From the NCBI GenBank assembly GCA_003152225.1, contig PLZQ01000314.1, positions 8,030-40,039 of the forward strand: a stretch of DNA of 32,010 bases. The letters are read 5' to 3'. Positions 8,220-17,862 of this stretch are shown piece by piece; the first letter of the stretch is position 1; every line of letters starts with the position of its first letter. A model generated the notes under the pieces. That model was not told the origin of the DNA and searched no databases. It was given only the letters and a program-made list of their open reading frames with translations. Position numbers and translations under genes: made by a program. This DNA comes from Limisphaerales bacterium (lineage in GTDB: Bacteria; Verrucomicrobiota; Verrucomicrobiia; Limisphaerales; UBA8199).

Positions 8220-11200
8220 CTATGCGACAAAGCAGCGCTCAGGGGCGCAACGAAACGCACGCGGGTGCCGAGGCCGTATTGGCTCTGGATTTCGCAATAC
8301 CCGCCAATCTGCTCCAGCCGGCTGCGCATGTTGGGCAGACCGTGGCCTGTGAGCAGCCGGGCAGCCGGCTCGCCCGCCGGCGCGGGGACGCTCGCAGGCT
8401 GGCCGCAGCGGAAGCCGCGGCCGTTGTCTTCGACCATCAGCACGAAATTGCCAGCCTCGACTTTCAGGGAGATACGCACTTCGGTGGCCGCGGCGTGCTT
8501 GGCCACATTGTGCAACGCCTCCTTGAAGGCAAGGAACACATTGTGTCGGACTTGCGAACTGAGCGGCAGCTCAGACACCTGTGCGGGTAAATCCAGGCGG
8601 CAGCGCAGCCCGGAGGCGCCGGCGAAATCCTGGGCGAACGTGCCGAAGTAGGTGGCCACGCTGTCCAGCGAATCGTGCCTTGGGCTGACCGCCCAGACGA
8701 CTTCCTCCATGGCGCGCGTCAGTTCACGCGCCGTGCCGTAAATCTGGCCCAGATCGCCATTCGCCGGCGACGAGTCTTCCAGCTTCTCGCGCGCGGATTG
8801 GCTGAGCATGGTGATGTGCGTGAGGCTGGCGCCCAGATCGTCGTGGATGTCTTTGGCGATGCGGGACCGCTCCTGCTCGAGCGCGTGCTGGCGCTCCAAC
8901 TCCTCCATCCGGCGCCTCGCCTTGCGCACGGTGACGAATCGCGCGGCCGCGGCCGCCGTGCCCAGGCCCAGCAGCGTGGCGCCTATTTGAAACCAACGCG
9001 TTTGCCAGAAGACGGGCAACATCCGAATCACCAACGCGGCTCCAGCCTCGTTCCATACGCCGTCGTTGTTACAGGCCGTCACATGGAAGACGTAATCCCC
9101 GGGCGGCAGATAACTATAACTAGTCGCGCGTCGCGTACCGCCTTCCACCCACTCCTCGTCCCATCCCTCCAGCTTCCAACGGAACCGTACTTGGTCGGGC
9201 GCCGTAAAGCTCAGGCCGGTGAATTGGATCTCCAGGTGATGCCGGCGGGCTTCCGCCTCTACCAGAGGTAGGGTGTTCGCGGCGGCGGCGGCCCCGGGGC
9301 GGTTCTTCCTGACCATGGCGCAGGGCTGTCCAGCCACGCGGACTTCCTCGATCACTACCGGCGGCGGGAGGGAGTTAAAGGGTAGCTCGTCCGGCTGGAC
9401 GGAGACGACGCCCTTGGCGGTCGTAAACCACAACCGGCCCCCGGCATCGCGCCACGCGGCTGGCTGAGAACCTCCGGAACATTCGATGGTGGGCAAGCCG
9501 TCCGACTTGCCGTAAGTGATGCACGGCACCGACGCCAGTTCGCCGCGCGCGAAGCGATTCAGCGCGTCTTTGCTCACGCGCGCGATGCCCGCGCGGGTGC
9601 CCAGCCAAAGGTGGCCACGCCCGTCTTCGAGAATCTGGCTGATGTATTCACTCGGCAGGCCATCCCGCGGCAGGTAACGGGTGAACACTCCCTCCCGGAA
9701 GCGCAGCAAGCCACCGCCCAAGGTGCCGACCCACAGCACGCCGTCACGGTCCGGGTGTAGCGCCCAAAAGCGCTCACGTCCGGACAAGGGCCGCGGTGGC
9801 GGCGGGTCGGCTGTTGAGTTCGGTCCTGGCGGCTGGCTGGCAATGTCAGTTTGGCGGAAGGTGGCAAAGGTGCCATCCTGGTAACGCCTGAGATCTCCGC
9901 CGGCGGTGCCAAACCAGAGGGCGCCCCGGTCATCCTCGGCAATGGAGACGATGTAGGCAGCCGCAAAGCCGTCGGCCGGCGTGAGTTTCCTGAGCGTCCC
10001 CCCAGCCCAGCAGAACAGCCCTTGCGGGTTGCCGATCCAGAGCGCCCCGCTCCGGTCTGTGAACAGCGCGCGCACCACGCCGCGGATGTCGGCGGGTGGA
10101 AATGGCCGGCGGAAGGTGTTGCTCTCGACCAGCCACAAGCCGTCGCCCACGGAGCCGACCCAAACCCCGCCCCGGTTGTCCGGGCATACGGTTATGTCCT
10201 GGCCCGCCGCCGCATTGGTTGGGGGCTGGCAAACCGCCAGATTGCCGTCGCGCCAGCGAAAGCAGCCGCCGTCCCCGGTGCCAAACCACATCGCGCCCGC
10301 GGCATCCTGGCACACGGAAGTAACTGCTCGCGTCAATGATTCCCCGCCAGCCCTGACGGTGTGGAAAGCGGCTGGCCGCAACCTCACCAGTCCGCTGCCG
10401 GTCAACCCGGCCCAGACATTGCCCTCATGGTCCTGAAACCAACACTCCATCACGCCACTGGGCAAGCCCTCCTGCTTCCCGACGCGCGTTACCCGGCCAC
10501 TCGCGGCGACATGCCAGAACCCAGCCTCATAGTGCGCCAGCCAGACCCCGCCACGGCCGTCGTCCTGCATCTCCAGTTCCACCGATGGCCCAAGCTCCTG
10601 AAGACGCGCATCCTGGAATTCGGCCTCGGCAACCCATCCCCGGCCAGCGCACTTCCGCAACTGGGTTTGGGTGCGCACCCACAGGCTGCCATCTCCGGCA
10701 AACGCCAAATGTTGCACGGTGATGACTGGTTCCCCGTTGGTCGGCGTCTGGTTCATGAAACGCCCGCCATCCCAAGCCGCTAGTTCCCGCTCCGTGCCGA
10801 CCCAGACGCGGCCTCCAGGGTCGCAGGCCAACCGGTTCACCTGCAAGCCGCTCAAACCGCAGTTAGTGGGAACGCGAACGAATTGCGCCCCGTCGAACCA
10901 TCCCAACCACCCGTCCCGCGTTCGATACCAGATGCGCCCCTGGCTGTCCTGACAGAACGTGCTGCGGTAATTCGCATCCGGCGCCTCAAAGGATGCCCAG
11001 CGGTTCGTTCCCGCTGCGCCGCGCCAGCGCCAAAGCGTGCCGCCCACCGACGCCAGCCACGCCTCCTGCTCACTGGCGGCGACGACCGAACTCAGCCACC
11101 CGGCGGGTGGCAGACCGCTCGGCAGTTCAAAGCGGAACCGGCCATTGCGGCAGGACATCAGCCCCCCCTCGTTCGCGCTAATCCAGAGCGTCCCCTGCGG

Positions 11201-11542
11201 GTCCACGCGCAGCCGTTGGATCGTGATCGAGCTGAGCTGCGGCGTATTGCCTGGGTTAAAGCAGACAAACCGCTTCCCATCAAACCGCGCCAAGCCGCCG
11301 TGGTGGGTGCCGACCCACAGGTAGCCGTCGGGCGTTTGGGCGATGCTGGTGACGGTGCTGTGCGGCAATCCGTCGTCCACGCCCCACGTTTCGACCAGGT
11401 AGTTCTGCTCGACTGCGTCTGCTGCCGCGCCGATCGGCAACGCTCCCGCCGGCCAGCCGGCAAGAGCTAACGCAACATATCCGATGGCAGGCCATCTCAG
11501 CACTTCGACGCTATTATTAACGACATTCACCCCACAAGACAA
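8216..11542 (-). CDS. Giant sensor histidine kinase with two-component propeller and Y_Y_Y domain
   Basis: 1108 residues. After an N-terminal hydrophobic stretch (IGYVALALAGWPAGALPIGA), residues about 50-750 hold many Reg_prop repeats of the form GxLWxGT/GGVWVGS, which build two beta-propellers in the periplasm. A Y_Y_Y domain follows (QFTGLSFTAPDQVRFRWKLEG to SYLPPGDYVFHV), then one membrane segment near 851-869 and a short coiled coil (RRRMEELERQHALEQERS). The HisKA_3 dimerisation domain has phospho-His900 in IAKDIHDDLGASLTHI. The HATPase has the N box FKEALHNVAKHA (about 1006-1017) and the G boxes VEDNGRGF and GHGLPNMRSRL. Proteins of this design sense extracellular glycans in Bacteroidetes hybrid systems; here the regulator is a separate, overlapping gene. 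The start at 11542 is the longest; a later start near the hydrophobic stretch is possible. Confidence 0.93.
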   Translation of the reverse strand: MSCGVNVVNNSVEVLRWPAIGYVALALAGWPAGALPIGAAADAVEQNYLVETWGVDDGLPHSTVTSIAQTPDGYLWVGTHHGGLARFDGKRFVCFNPGNTPQLSSITIQRLRVDPQGTLWISANEGGLMSCRNGRFRFELPSGLPPAGWLSSVVAASEQEAWLASVGGTLWRWRGAAGTNRWASFEAPDANYRSTFCQDSQGRIWYRTRDGWLGWFDGAQFVRVPTNCGLSGLQVNRLACDPGGRVWVGTERELAAWDGGRFMNQTPTNGEPVITVQHLAFAGDGSLWVRTQTQLRKCAGRGWVAEAEFQDARLQELGPSVELEMQDDGRGGVWLAHYEAGFWHVAASGRVTRVGKQEGLPSGVMECWFQDHEGNVWAGLTGSGLVRLRPAAFHTVRAGGESLTRAVTSVCQDAAGAMWFGTGDGGCFRWRDGNLAVCQPPTNAAAGQDITVCPDNRGGVWVGSVGDGLWLVESNTFRRPFPPADIRGVVRALFTDRSGALWIGNPQGLFCWAGGTLRKLTPADGFAAAYIVSIAEDDRGALWFGTAGGDLRRYQDGTFATFRQTDIASQPPGPNSTADPPPPRPLSGRERFWALHPDRDGVLWVGTLGGGLLRFREGVFTRYLPRDGLPSEYISQILEDGRGHLWLGTRAGIARVSKDALNRFARGELASVPCITYGKSDGLPTIECSGGSQPAAWRDAGGRLWFTTAKGVVSVQPDELPFNSLPPPVVIEEVRVAGQPCAMVRKNRPGAAAAANTLPLVEAEARRHHLEIQFTGLSFTAPDQVRFRWKLEGWDEEWVEGGTRRATSYSYLPPGDYVFHVTACNNDGVWNEAGAALVIRMLPVFWQTRWFQIGATLLGLGTAAAAARFVTVRKARRRMEELERQHALEQERSRIAKDIHDDLGASLTHITMLSQSAREKLEDSSPANGDLGQIYGTARELTRAMEEVVWAVSPRHDSLDSVATYFGTFAQDFAGASGLRCRLDLPAQVSELPLSSQVRHNVFLAFKEALHNVAKHAAATEVRISLKVEAGNFVLMVEDNGRGFRCGQPASVPAPAGEPAARLLTGHGLPNMRSRLEQIGGYCEIQSQYGLGTRVRFVAPLSAALSHR

Positions 11543-11876
11543 CGAGACTTCTCAGATTCTCCCCATGCTTGCGCAACAGCCGATAGCATTTTGCCTGCTG
11601 TCTTCGAGTGGCCAAGCATGGTGTGTTGCGTCCGGTGAGCATGGAGCACGGTCGCAAGGCCTCGTCTCGGCTCGGGCTCCTGGGCCGCAGAGCGCCGGTT
11701 TGTCGCATGTTTATGTGACATGACTGGCAGATCGCTTTCTGCCATCATTGCGAGCAACCGTTGCTGGTACATAGCGACGACGGACGGTGGGTGACCTTCT
11801 CGAAGTGTTTGTGCTTCAGCCATTTGCGCACAGCATGTAAATTAGCGTTCTTAACAACAACAAACCGGCAAAGAAT
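11543..11876. other. Divergent intergenic region between kinase gene and exported-protein stub
   Basis: 334 bases upstream of both the minus-strand kinase and the plus-strand stub. It holds the second palindrome at 11701-11720, roughly 158 bases from each start codon. I see no convincing sigma-70 promoter and no further coding sequence. Confidence 0.6.
11701..11720. promoter_or_regulatory. 20-base imperfect palindrome, copy 2 (possible operator)
   Basis: TGTCGCATGTTTATGTGACA has arms that pair at all but one position (TGTCGCAT against ATGTGACA). It lies almost midway between two divergent start codons: 158 bases before the kinase ATG and 156 bases before the ATG at 11877. The related copy at 7415-7434 is in the opposite orientation. 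A role in controlling the kinase operon, the downstream secreted proteins or both is inference. Confidence 0.55.
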
Positions 11877-12017
11877 ATGAAAACGAAACAAAACAGCCAG
11901 CTGCTCATGAAAAGAACTCGGCCTCGCAGTTGGCTGCGGCGCGGCATGGCGGCTGGCGTGGCGACGCTGGCGTGCGTGTCCATCGCCAACGCTCACCCGT
12001 ACGCCGTGTACAGGTGA
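11877..12017 (+). pseudogene. 46-codon stub of an exported protein (signal peptide only)
   Basis: The frame encodes a basic start (MKTKQNSQLLMKRTRPRSW), a hydrophobic core (GMAAGVATLACVSIANA) and only HPYAVYR before TGA 12015-12017. It is a complete signal peptide with no mature protein. Verrucomicrobial exported proteins that begin NAHPYA after the cleavage site are familiar to me, and this stub looks like the front of one whose remainder was deleted. It stands 62 bases before the start of the next secreted-protein gene. A real 46-residue leader or secreted peptide cannot be excluded. Confidence 0.5.
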
Positions 12018-12079
12018 CATCTTAACCCGAAACCCAAATGAAGAACCGTATGAAAACACAAACCAGTAGAAATCACATT

Positions 12080-15000
12080 ATGAAAACCATGAAGAGAATA
12101 AAAATAATCGCCGCTATACTGGCCCTGACCGGTCTCGTTGGCGGGAGCGCCTCGGCGGCAGACTCCATCAACGTGGCCAACCCGAGCTTCGAGCAGGATG
12201 GCCCTCTGGTCTATCCGGGCTATGGGACGCCGATCGGTTGGGCCGCCTCGGGTGGTCCGGGCATCAATGATGCGAGCGGCCCGTTCTGGGATAATGGCGC
12301 GATCGTGGACAGCACCTATGTCTGCTTTATTCAGGGCAACGGATTATTGGGGCAGGGCACGACCGGCTATCAGGTGGGGGAAACGTATTGGATTCAGCTT
12401 TTCGTCAATGCACGAACGGGCCCGACCACCCCTACTCTGACGGTGTATAACGCGGCGAGCACTGCGGGAGGTGCCGCGCTGGTTTCGGACATCAACGTCA
12501 CACCGGTGGGGGGAGGGAATCCGTTCACCTTCATCAACGTTCCTTTCACGGCGGCGGCGACGAGTGGCGACTTGAACTTCGCGAAGGGTGGTGTCGGTGA
12601 CAACACGCTCCTGCTTGACGGCATTTCGATCATCCGCCGTTCGACCAACGACATTGTAATTGCCAACCCGAGCTTTGAAGCTTCCGGCACGGGGCAGGCA
12701 GGCGTTGGGGTGGTGGGCGCGGTTGCCGGCTGGACTCTCTCCGGGGCGGGCGGGCCGCCCCTCATCAACCAGACGGGTGGACCTTATCTCAACAGCGGCG
12801 AAGTGGTGCCGGATGGCAACAACGTGCTCGTCATTCAGGGTGTGTGTGCTTACAGCCAGACGTTGCACGGCTTGACCCCGGGTCAAAATTACCGGCTCAC
12901 GCTCTATGTCAACGGTCGCAGCGGCGATGTGCCCACAGCGCTCATCACGATTGATGGCAATACGGCTTACAATGCGCCGGTGCCGCAGTTGGGCAGCAGC
13001 CCTTTTCAACTCATCAGTTATGACTTCATCGCCTCGGCCGCGGACGTGACGCTGTCCATCGGCCAAACCACCGGCACCTCGTATTTTGTGGACGACGTGC
13101 GCGTGGCCGTTCAAGGCCCGCTGTTACCTCAGGCGAGTATTCTCAACTTCGGGACCAACGTTGCCGGGAGCAGTGCCGTTATTGGCCCGGTTGTTGCCCA
13201 CGCGGCCAGCATCGCCTGGACCGTGCCATACGGGACGGTTTTGGCGAACCTCGCGCCCAGCTTCACGCTGTCCTCCGGGGCAACGTGCAATCGAACCAGC
13301 GCTGCCATCCCCACCCCGAACTTCGGTGCCGGCCCGGTGGCTTACACCGTCATCTCGTCGGATTCGTTGATCACCAACGTCTATACCGTGACGGCCACCT
13401 TGGCCGACCAACCGGGGACCTGGACCTACAGCGCGTGGACGGGCGACGCGGATTCAGGAATCACCAACGCCTCCTTTTACCCCGTGGCCGTGAACTGTAA
13501 CGGATCTGCGGTAACCGTGAACGGGGTTGCCTTCCAGGCCTCGGCCCTCTCTGGGGCGAACTTTTCGATCAGCGGAGCCGTTTCCACGTTCGTCAACGGT
13601 GCCCCCAACATCACCGGTGACAGCTTGACGCTGGCTTCCACCTTCATCTACGACGGGAAGCCCCGCACCGTGACCCTTACCCATCTCACGCCAGGGGTGC
13701 CGTATGAGACGACCTTTTTCTCCTACGGATTTGATGCCGTTGGCCGCATCCAGACTTTCGCGTCCGGCAGCGATAGCCTCGAGCTGGATCAGGATTTTTA
13801 CGGTGCGCAAAAGGGCATCCGGATTTCTTACACGTTTGTCGCCGGCCCGTCTGGCTCGAAGGTATTGACGATCACCCCAGTTGGCGGCAGCGGCTCATTC
13901 CACATGTGTGCGCTGGCCAGCATGATGTTCGCCACCGAACCGCAGATTATCTCCCAACCACAGCCCGTGACGACCAATTACGGCGCGAGCGCAACATTCA
14001 CTGCCGTCGTCCAAACGACGAATCCCCCGCTGGCTTACGCTTGGTACAAAGGCTCGACCCTGCTGGCCAATGGGCTGCAAGCTGGCGGCAGCACGGTGGG
14101 CGGCGCTCAGGGAACTGATTCGGGCAGTTCATTGACCGCGACCTTGACTCTGATCAACGTTTCTTACCAGGACGATGGCAGCTACAGCCTGTTTGTGACC
14201 AACAATGCTAACAACTTCGTTTCCACTATTCCCGCAACGCTTACCGTCAACGACCCTTATATTGTGACTCAGCCGCCGTTCACGGTAGTGGTGCCGGTGG
14301 GAGGCGCCACGACTATCCCGGTCGTGGCGGCCGGATCAGGCCCGGTTACTTATCAATGGTACAGCACCAGTGCGGGCCAACTGAGTGACGGCGCGCACAT
14401 TTCCGGCTCACACACGGCAATTCTGACAATTACCAATGCGCAGCCCAGTGACGGGGCAAGTTATTATGTGGTGGCCAATGGGGCCAGCGGCTCTTCTGTG
14501 CAAAGTTCGAATGAGATCGTTTATGTTGAGAGCACTCAACTCGGGCCGTTCGGCCCGAGCGATTGGCCACCCTCCGTCGCGCCCAGCGGGATAGTGGACT
14601 ATGCTATTTTCGATCCGAACAATTCTTTTGCCCCCCCGCCAGGCTGGAACAATGTTATGAGCTTGACTCCCAGCGATGGCGACCAAACGTTCGTGGGGGT
14701 GACTTACGGTGGCCTTTTCGGAAATGACGGTACGAGCGTCTATTTCAACTTTATTGACCCTAACTGGGCGAGTTTTGCCAATGTTCCGGTCATTGACATT
14801 TTGATGCAAGTGTATGGGAACTCTGCCATCTACAATGCCGACGGCACGGGGCTGAGTATCACGTTTCAAGAGGGCCAAGTGGGCTATGGTCACAACGTCA
14901 GTAGAATCGTTCCACAAGGCGCGAACAATGGCGAATGGAATTGGATATTGTTCGAGATACCCAACCCCATCAACCCTTCGACCGGCTTTCGCTATGTCGG

Positions 15001-16489
15001 CGACACTTCGCATGCGACCCAATCCGACGGCACGTACGGTGGGGTCAATGGCGGAACCATCCGCTGGTTTGGCGGCAATGGCAGCGTTAACGGAATCACG
15101 ATTCGCGCGGTTGCTGTGGGGCCGCAAGGGGCATTCGGGAGCACAAACCAGGTCAACCGATTCGCGACCCCCACCAATTGTCCGTCGGAGCCGAATGTGA
15201 ATCTGGCCTACGTTGACTTCAACAGCGGTGTTACCAACCACTTGACCGTGTTAACCAGCGACAACTTGGGCGAGCCTTTAGGCTATAACCTTCAAAGCGG
15301 GGTCGGCCCGGCGGGTGACCTTCGCACTGCCATACAATCCAGCAGCTACCTGATGAATTTTGCCATTCTTAGCAATTATTTGGGCCAGCCTTGCAATCCG
15401 GCGCTCACCATGCAGCTTTGCGTCGAGTTTTATGATGATCCCAGCTTGGCCGGGTCAACCTTTGGCCCGTACCAGTATGCCACGGATGCTCAGGGTGACC
15501 TGGCGAATTACGGCGGCAGCCCTTATAGGATGACGGGAAGCGGCCGGTGGTTGAAAGTCGCTTTCTACCTTGGGCCGGTGTGCCTGGAAGGGGTTGGCAC
15601 GGCACCCCTGACCGGCGGCCCGACAGTGATCTTCAACGGGAATCTTCCTTACATCGACCGCGTGGAACTCGGTGTTATTCAGCAGGGAACGAATGCCCTC
15701 GCCGGATTGACGCCGGATCCGAGCTATCATATGGATCCGTTCATTTGCGACACCAATTACGGCTATTATGCGGAGTGGAATCCCAGCGCTGGCGTCACCA
15801 ACAACGTGGATGTCGCCCCTGGTTATGCCACCGTTCTGGCGGGTCCCAGTTATGACCTCCGCCTCGCCGAAAGAGCGAATTTGGCTGCGCCCGGGGTTTA
15901 CTACCTCCAGTTTGCGCTGCTGAACAATGTGTTTGGCCCCGCCCTGCAGGATAACGCCGACGTGACCATGCTGGTGACCTATTACGATGATCCGGCTCTG
16001 GTAGGCGCCCAGATATTTCCCAATGTCTACCAAACGTGGATAGACGGGAATTCAAGCCCCATCAATCCATCGGCGCCGTACAATGTTCCTGTCACCTTAC
16101 AGGGAAGCGGCCAGTGGAAAGACGCGTATTTTGAGCTTCCGAACGTGAACTTCGTGCCGAATTCTGTGTGCAGATACGCCACATATTCGAGCGCCCCAGT
16201 TTATGTCTCACGCGTTCGGTACGACGTTATCCGCCCCTGTGGTCCCTTCGAGGGGATCAACTATCTGCAGACGCTCCGCATCACCGGCACCAGCACAAAT
16301 GTGAACGTCAACTGGTTTGGAACGGCCGCGCTGCTATCCGCTCAAACCGTGGCGGGGCTGTACAGCAGCCTAGTGACAGTCACGAATACCGTGACCAATA
16401 CTTACACGCCGGCGACGACGAAGAACGCCGAGTTCTTCCGGCTGCAATACCCCGGATATCCTCCCTACCTGAGCACAAATCGACCTTGA
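12080..16489 (+). CDS. 1469-residue secreted modular binding protein
   Basis: I chose ATG 12080 because it starts directly before the signal peptide (MKTMKRIKIIAAILALTGLVGGSASA); ATG 12038 and 12050 are in frame and possible. Module order, with approximate residues: two related jelly-roll domains, each opening with ANPSFE (31-190 and 194-343); a small beta domain ending NVYTVTATLA (345-445); a domain of unknown type (445-618); two Ig-like domains (IISQPQPVTTNYGASATF, 621-727; IVTQPPFTVVVPVGG, 727-817); an unassigned region (820-1030); two tandem copies of an unnamed domain (1037-1213 and 1214-1405); and a short C-terminal beta module ending EFFRLQYP. No catalytic site is recognisable. It probably binds glycans or acts as a cell-surface adhesin. 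A strong hairpin lies 13 bases after the stop. Confidence 0.85.
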   Translation: MKTMKRIKIIAAILALTGLVGGSASAADSINVANPSFEQDGPLVYPGYGTPIGWAASGGPGINDASGPFWDNGAIVDSTYVCFIQGNGLLGQGTTGYQVGETYWIQLFVNARTGPTTPTLTVYNAASTAGGAALVSDINVTPVGGGNPFTFINVPFTAAATSGDLNFAKGGVGDNTLLLDGISIIRRSTNDIVIANPSFEASGTGQAGVGVVGAVAGWTLSGAGGPPLINQTGGPYLNSGEVVPDGNNVLVIQGVCAYSQTLHGLTPGQNYRLTLYVNGRSGDVPTALITIDGNTAYNAPVPQLGSSPFQLISYDFIASAADVTLSIGQTTGTSYFVDDVRVAVQGPLLPQASILNFGTNVAGSSAVIGPVVAHAASIAWTVPYGTVLANLAPSFTLSSGATCNRTSAAIPTPNFGAGPVAYTVISSDSLITNVYTVTATLADQPGTWTYSAWTGDADSGITNASFYPVAVNCNGSAVTVNGVAFQASALSGANFSISGAVSTFVNGAPNITGDSLTLASTFIYDGKPRTVTLTHLTPGVPYETTFFSYGFDAVGRIQTFASGSDSLELDQDFYGAQKGIRISYTFVAGPSGSKVLTITPVGGSGSFHMCALASMMFATEPQIISQPQPVTTNYGASATFTAVVQTTNPPLAYAWYKGSTLLANGLQAGGSTVGGAQGTDSGSSLTATLTLINVSYQDDGSYSLFVTNNANNFVSTIPATLTVNDPYIVTQPPFTVVVPVGGATTIPVVAAGSGPVTYQWYSTSAGQLSDGAHISGSHTAILTITNAQPSDGASYYVVANGASGSSVQSSNEIVYVESTQLGPFGPSDWPPSVAPSGIVDYAIFDPNNSFAPPPGWNNVMSLTPSDGDQTFVGVTYGGLFGNDGTSVYFNFIDPNWASFANVPVIDILMQVYGNSAIYNADGTGLSITFQEGQVGYGHNVSRIVPQGANNGEWNWILFEIPNPINPSTGFRYVGDTSHATQSDGTYGGVNGGTIRWFGGNGSVNGITIRAVAVGPQGAFGSTNQVNRFATPTNCPSEPNVNLAYVDFNSGVTNHLTVLTSDNLGEPLGYNLQSGVGPAGDLRTAIQSSSYLMNFAILSNYLGQPCNPALTMQLCVEFYDDPSLAGSTFGPYQYATDAQGDLANYGGSPYRMTGSGRWLKVAFYLGPVCLEGVGTAPLTGGPTVIFNGNLPYIDRVELGVIQQGTNALAGLTPDPSYHMDPFICDTNYGYYAEWNPSAGVTNNVDVAPGYATVLAGPSYDLRLAERANLAAPGVYYLQFALLNNVFGPALQDNADVTMLVTYYDDPALVGAQIFPNVYQTWIDGNSSPINPSAPYNVPVTLQGSGQWKDAYFELPNVNFVPNSVCRYATYSSAPVYVSRVRYDVIRPCGPFEGINYLQTLRITGTSTNVNVNWFGTAALLSAQTVAGLYSSLVTVTNTVTNTYTPATTKNAEFFRLQYPGYPPYLSTNRP

Positions 16490-16502
16490 GCATCTTTGCC
16501 TT

Positions 16503-16530
16503 GGAGGAAGCCGGAAACACGGCTTCCTCC
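16503..16530 (+). terminator. Hairpin with perfect 10-base stem after the large secreted-protein gene
   Basis: GGAGGAAGCC and GGCTTCCTCC pair perfectly around an 8-base loop, 13 bases beyond the TGA at 16487-16489. No U-tract follows (AGGTCCC), so it may end transcription weakly, protect the 3' end of the message or partly separate the upstream gene from the pseudopilin gene. Confidence 0.65.
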
Positions 16531-16636
16531 AGGTCCCCCGTAATCCCTGATCCGCTCCGTCTCAAAGCCCGGGGTTTCGGTGACCGCCGTAAAAGGGGTC
16601 ATTAGGGCGGGTGTCAACAGAAGAATGTGAGTTGCG

Positions 16637-17491
<855 letters not shown>

Positions 17492-17501
17492 CTGATTTGT
17501 G

Positions 17502-17771
17502 ATGAGAGTTTTTACCATTATCTGCTTGTTTCTGGCACTGATCGCTGTGGGCTGCGGCAAAAAAGCACCGGCCCAAGTTGAAGCCGCTTCCCTGGACGAC
17601 TTGAATCGCGCGCTTTCCGTGGTGGCGATGCAGAGTCGTTCGTTTCCGCCTTCGACGAACGAGCTGGCGGCATTTCTGAAACTGAGCGGCAAATCCATGC
17701 CCGTCCCGCAACCCGGCAAGAAGCTGGTGCTGGACCCAGGAAAGCGCCTGTTCGTTCTGGAGAACCAGTAG
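17502..17771 (+). CDS. Small putative lipoprotein, 89 residues
   Basis: ATG 17502 (a GTG at 17499 is also in frame) gives MRVFTIICLFLALIAVGCGKK, a signal peptide with a lipobox (AVGC) and acylated Cys at about residue 18. The mature part, about 70 residues, has an amphipathic stretch (SLDDLNRALSVVAMQ) and a proline-rich middle (RSFPPSTNELAAFLKLSGK), ending KRLFVLENQ. I recognise no domain. It follows the pseudopilin gene by 10 bases and is surely co-transcribed. Similar short lipoproteins next to pseudopilin genes suggest a shared role at the envelope; this is inference. Confidence 0.8.
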   Translation: MRVFTIICLFLALIAVGCGKKAPAQVEAASLDDLNRALSVVAMQSRSFPPSTNELAAFLKLSGKSMPVPQPGKKLVLDPGKRLFVLENQ

Positions 17772-17862
17772 GCAGTTCTTTACCAAGTCCGCGCTGGCCG
17801 AGGCCGCGAGTTGGCCACGTGCGGCAGATTTCTTTGCTCGCCATCATGGGAATACGATTTAC

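Noticed and set aside
14408-15241. 277-codon minus-strand frame inside the 1469-residue protein gene
   Set aside because: Antisense to a modular secreted protein with clear domains; the translated product shows no family features.
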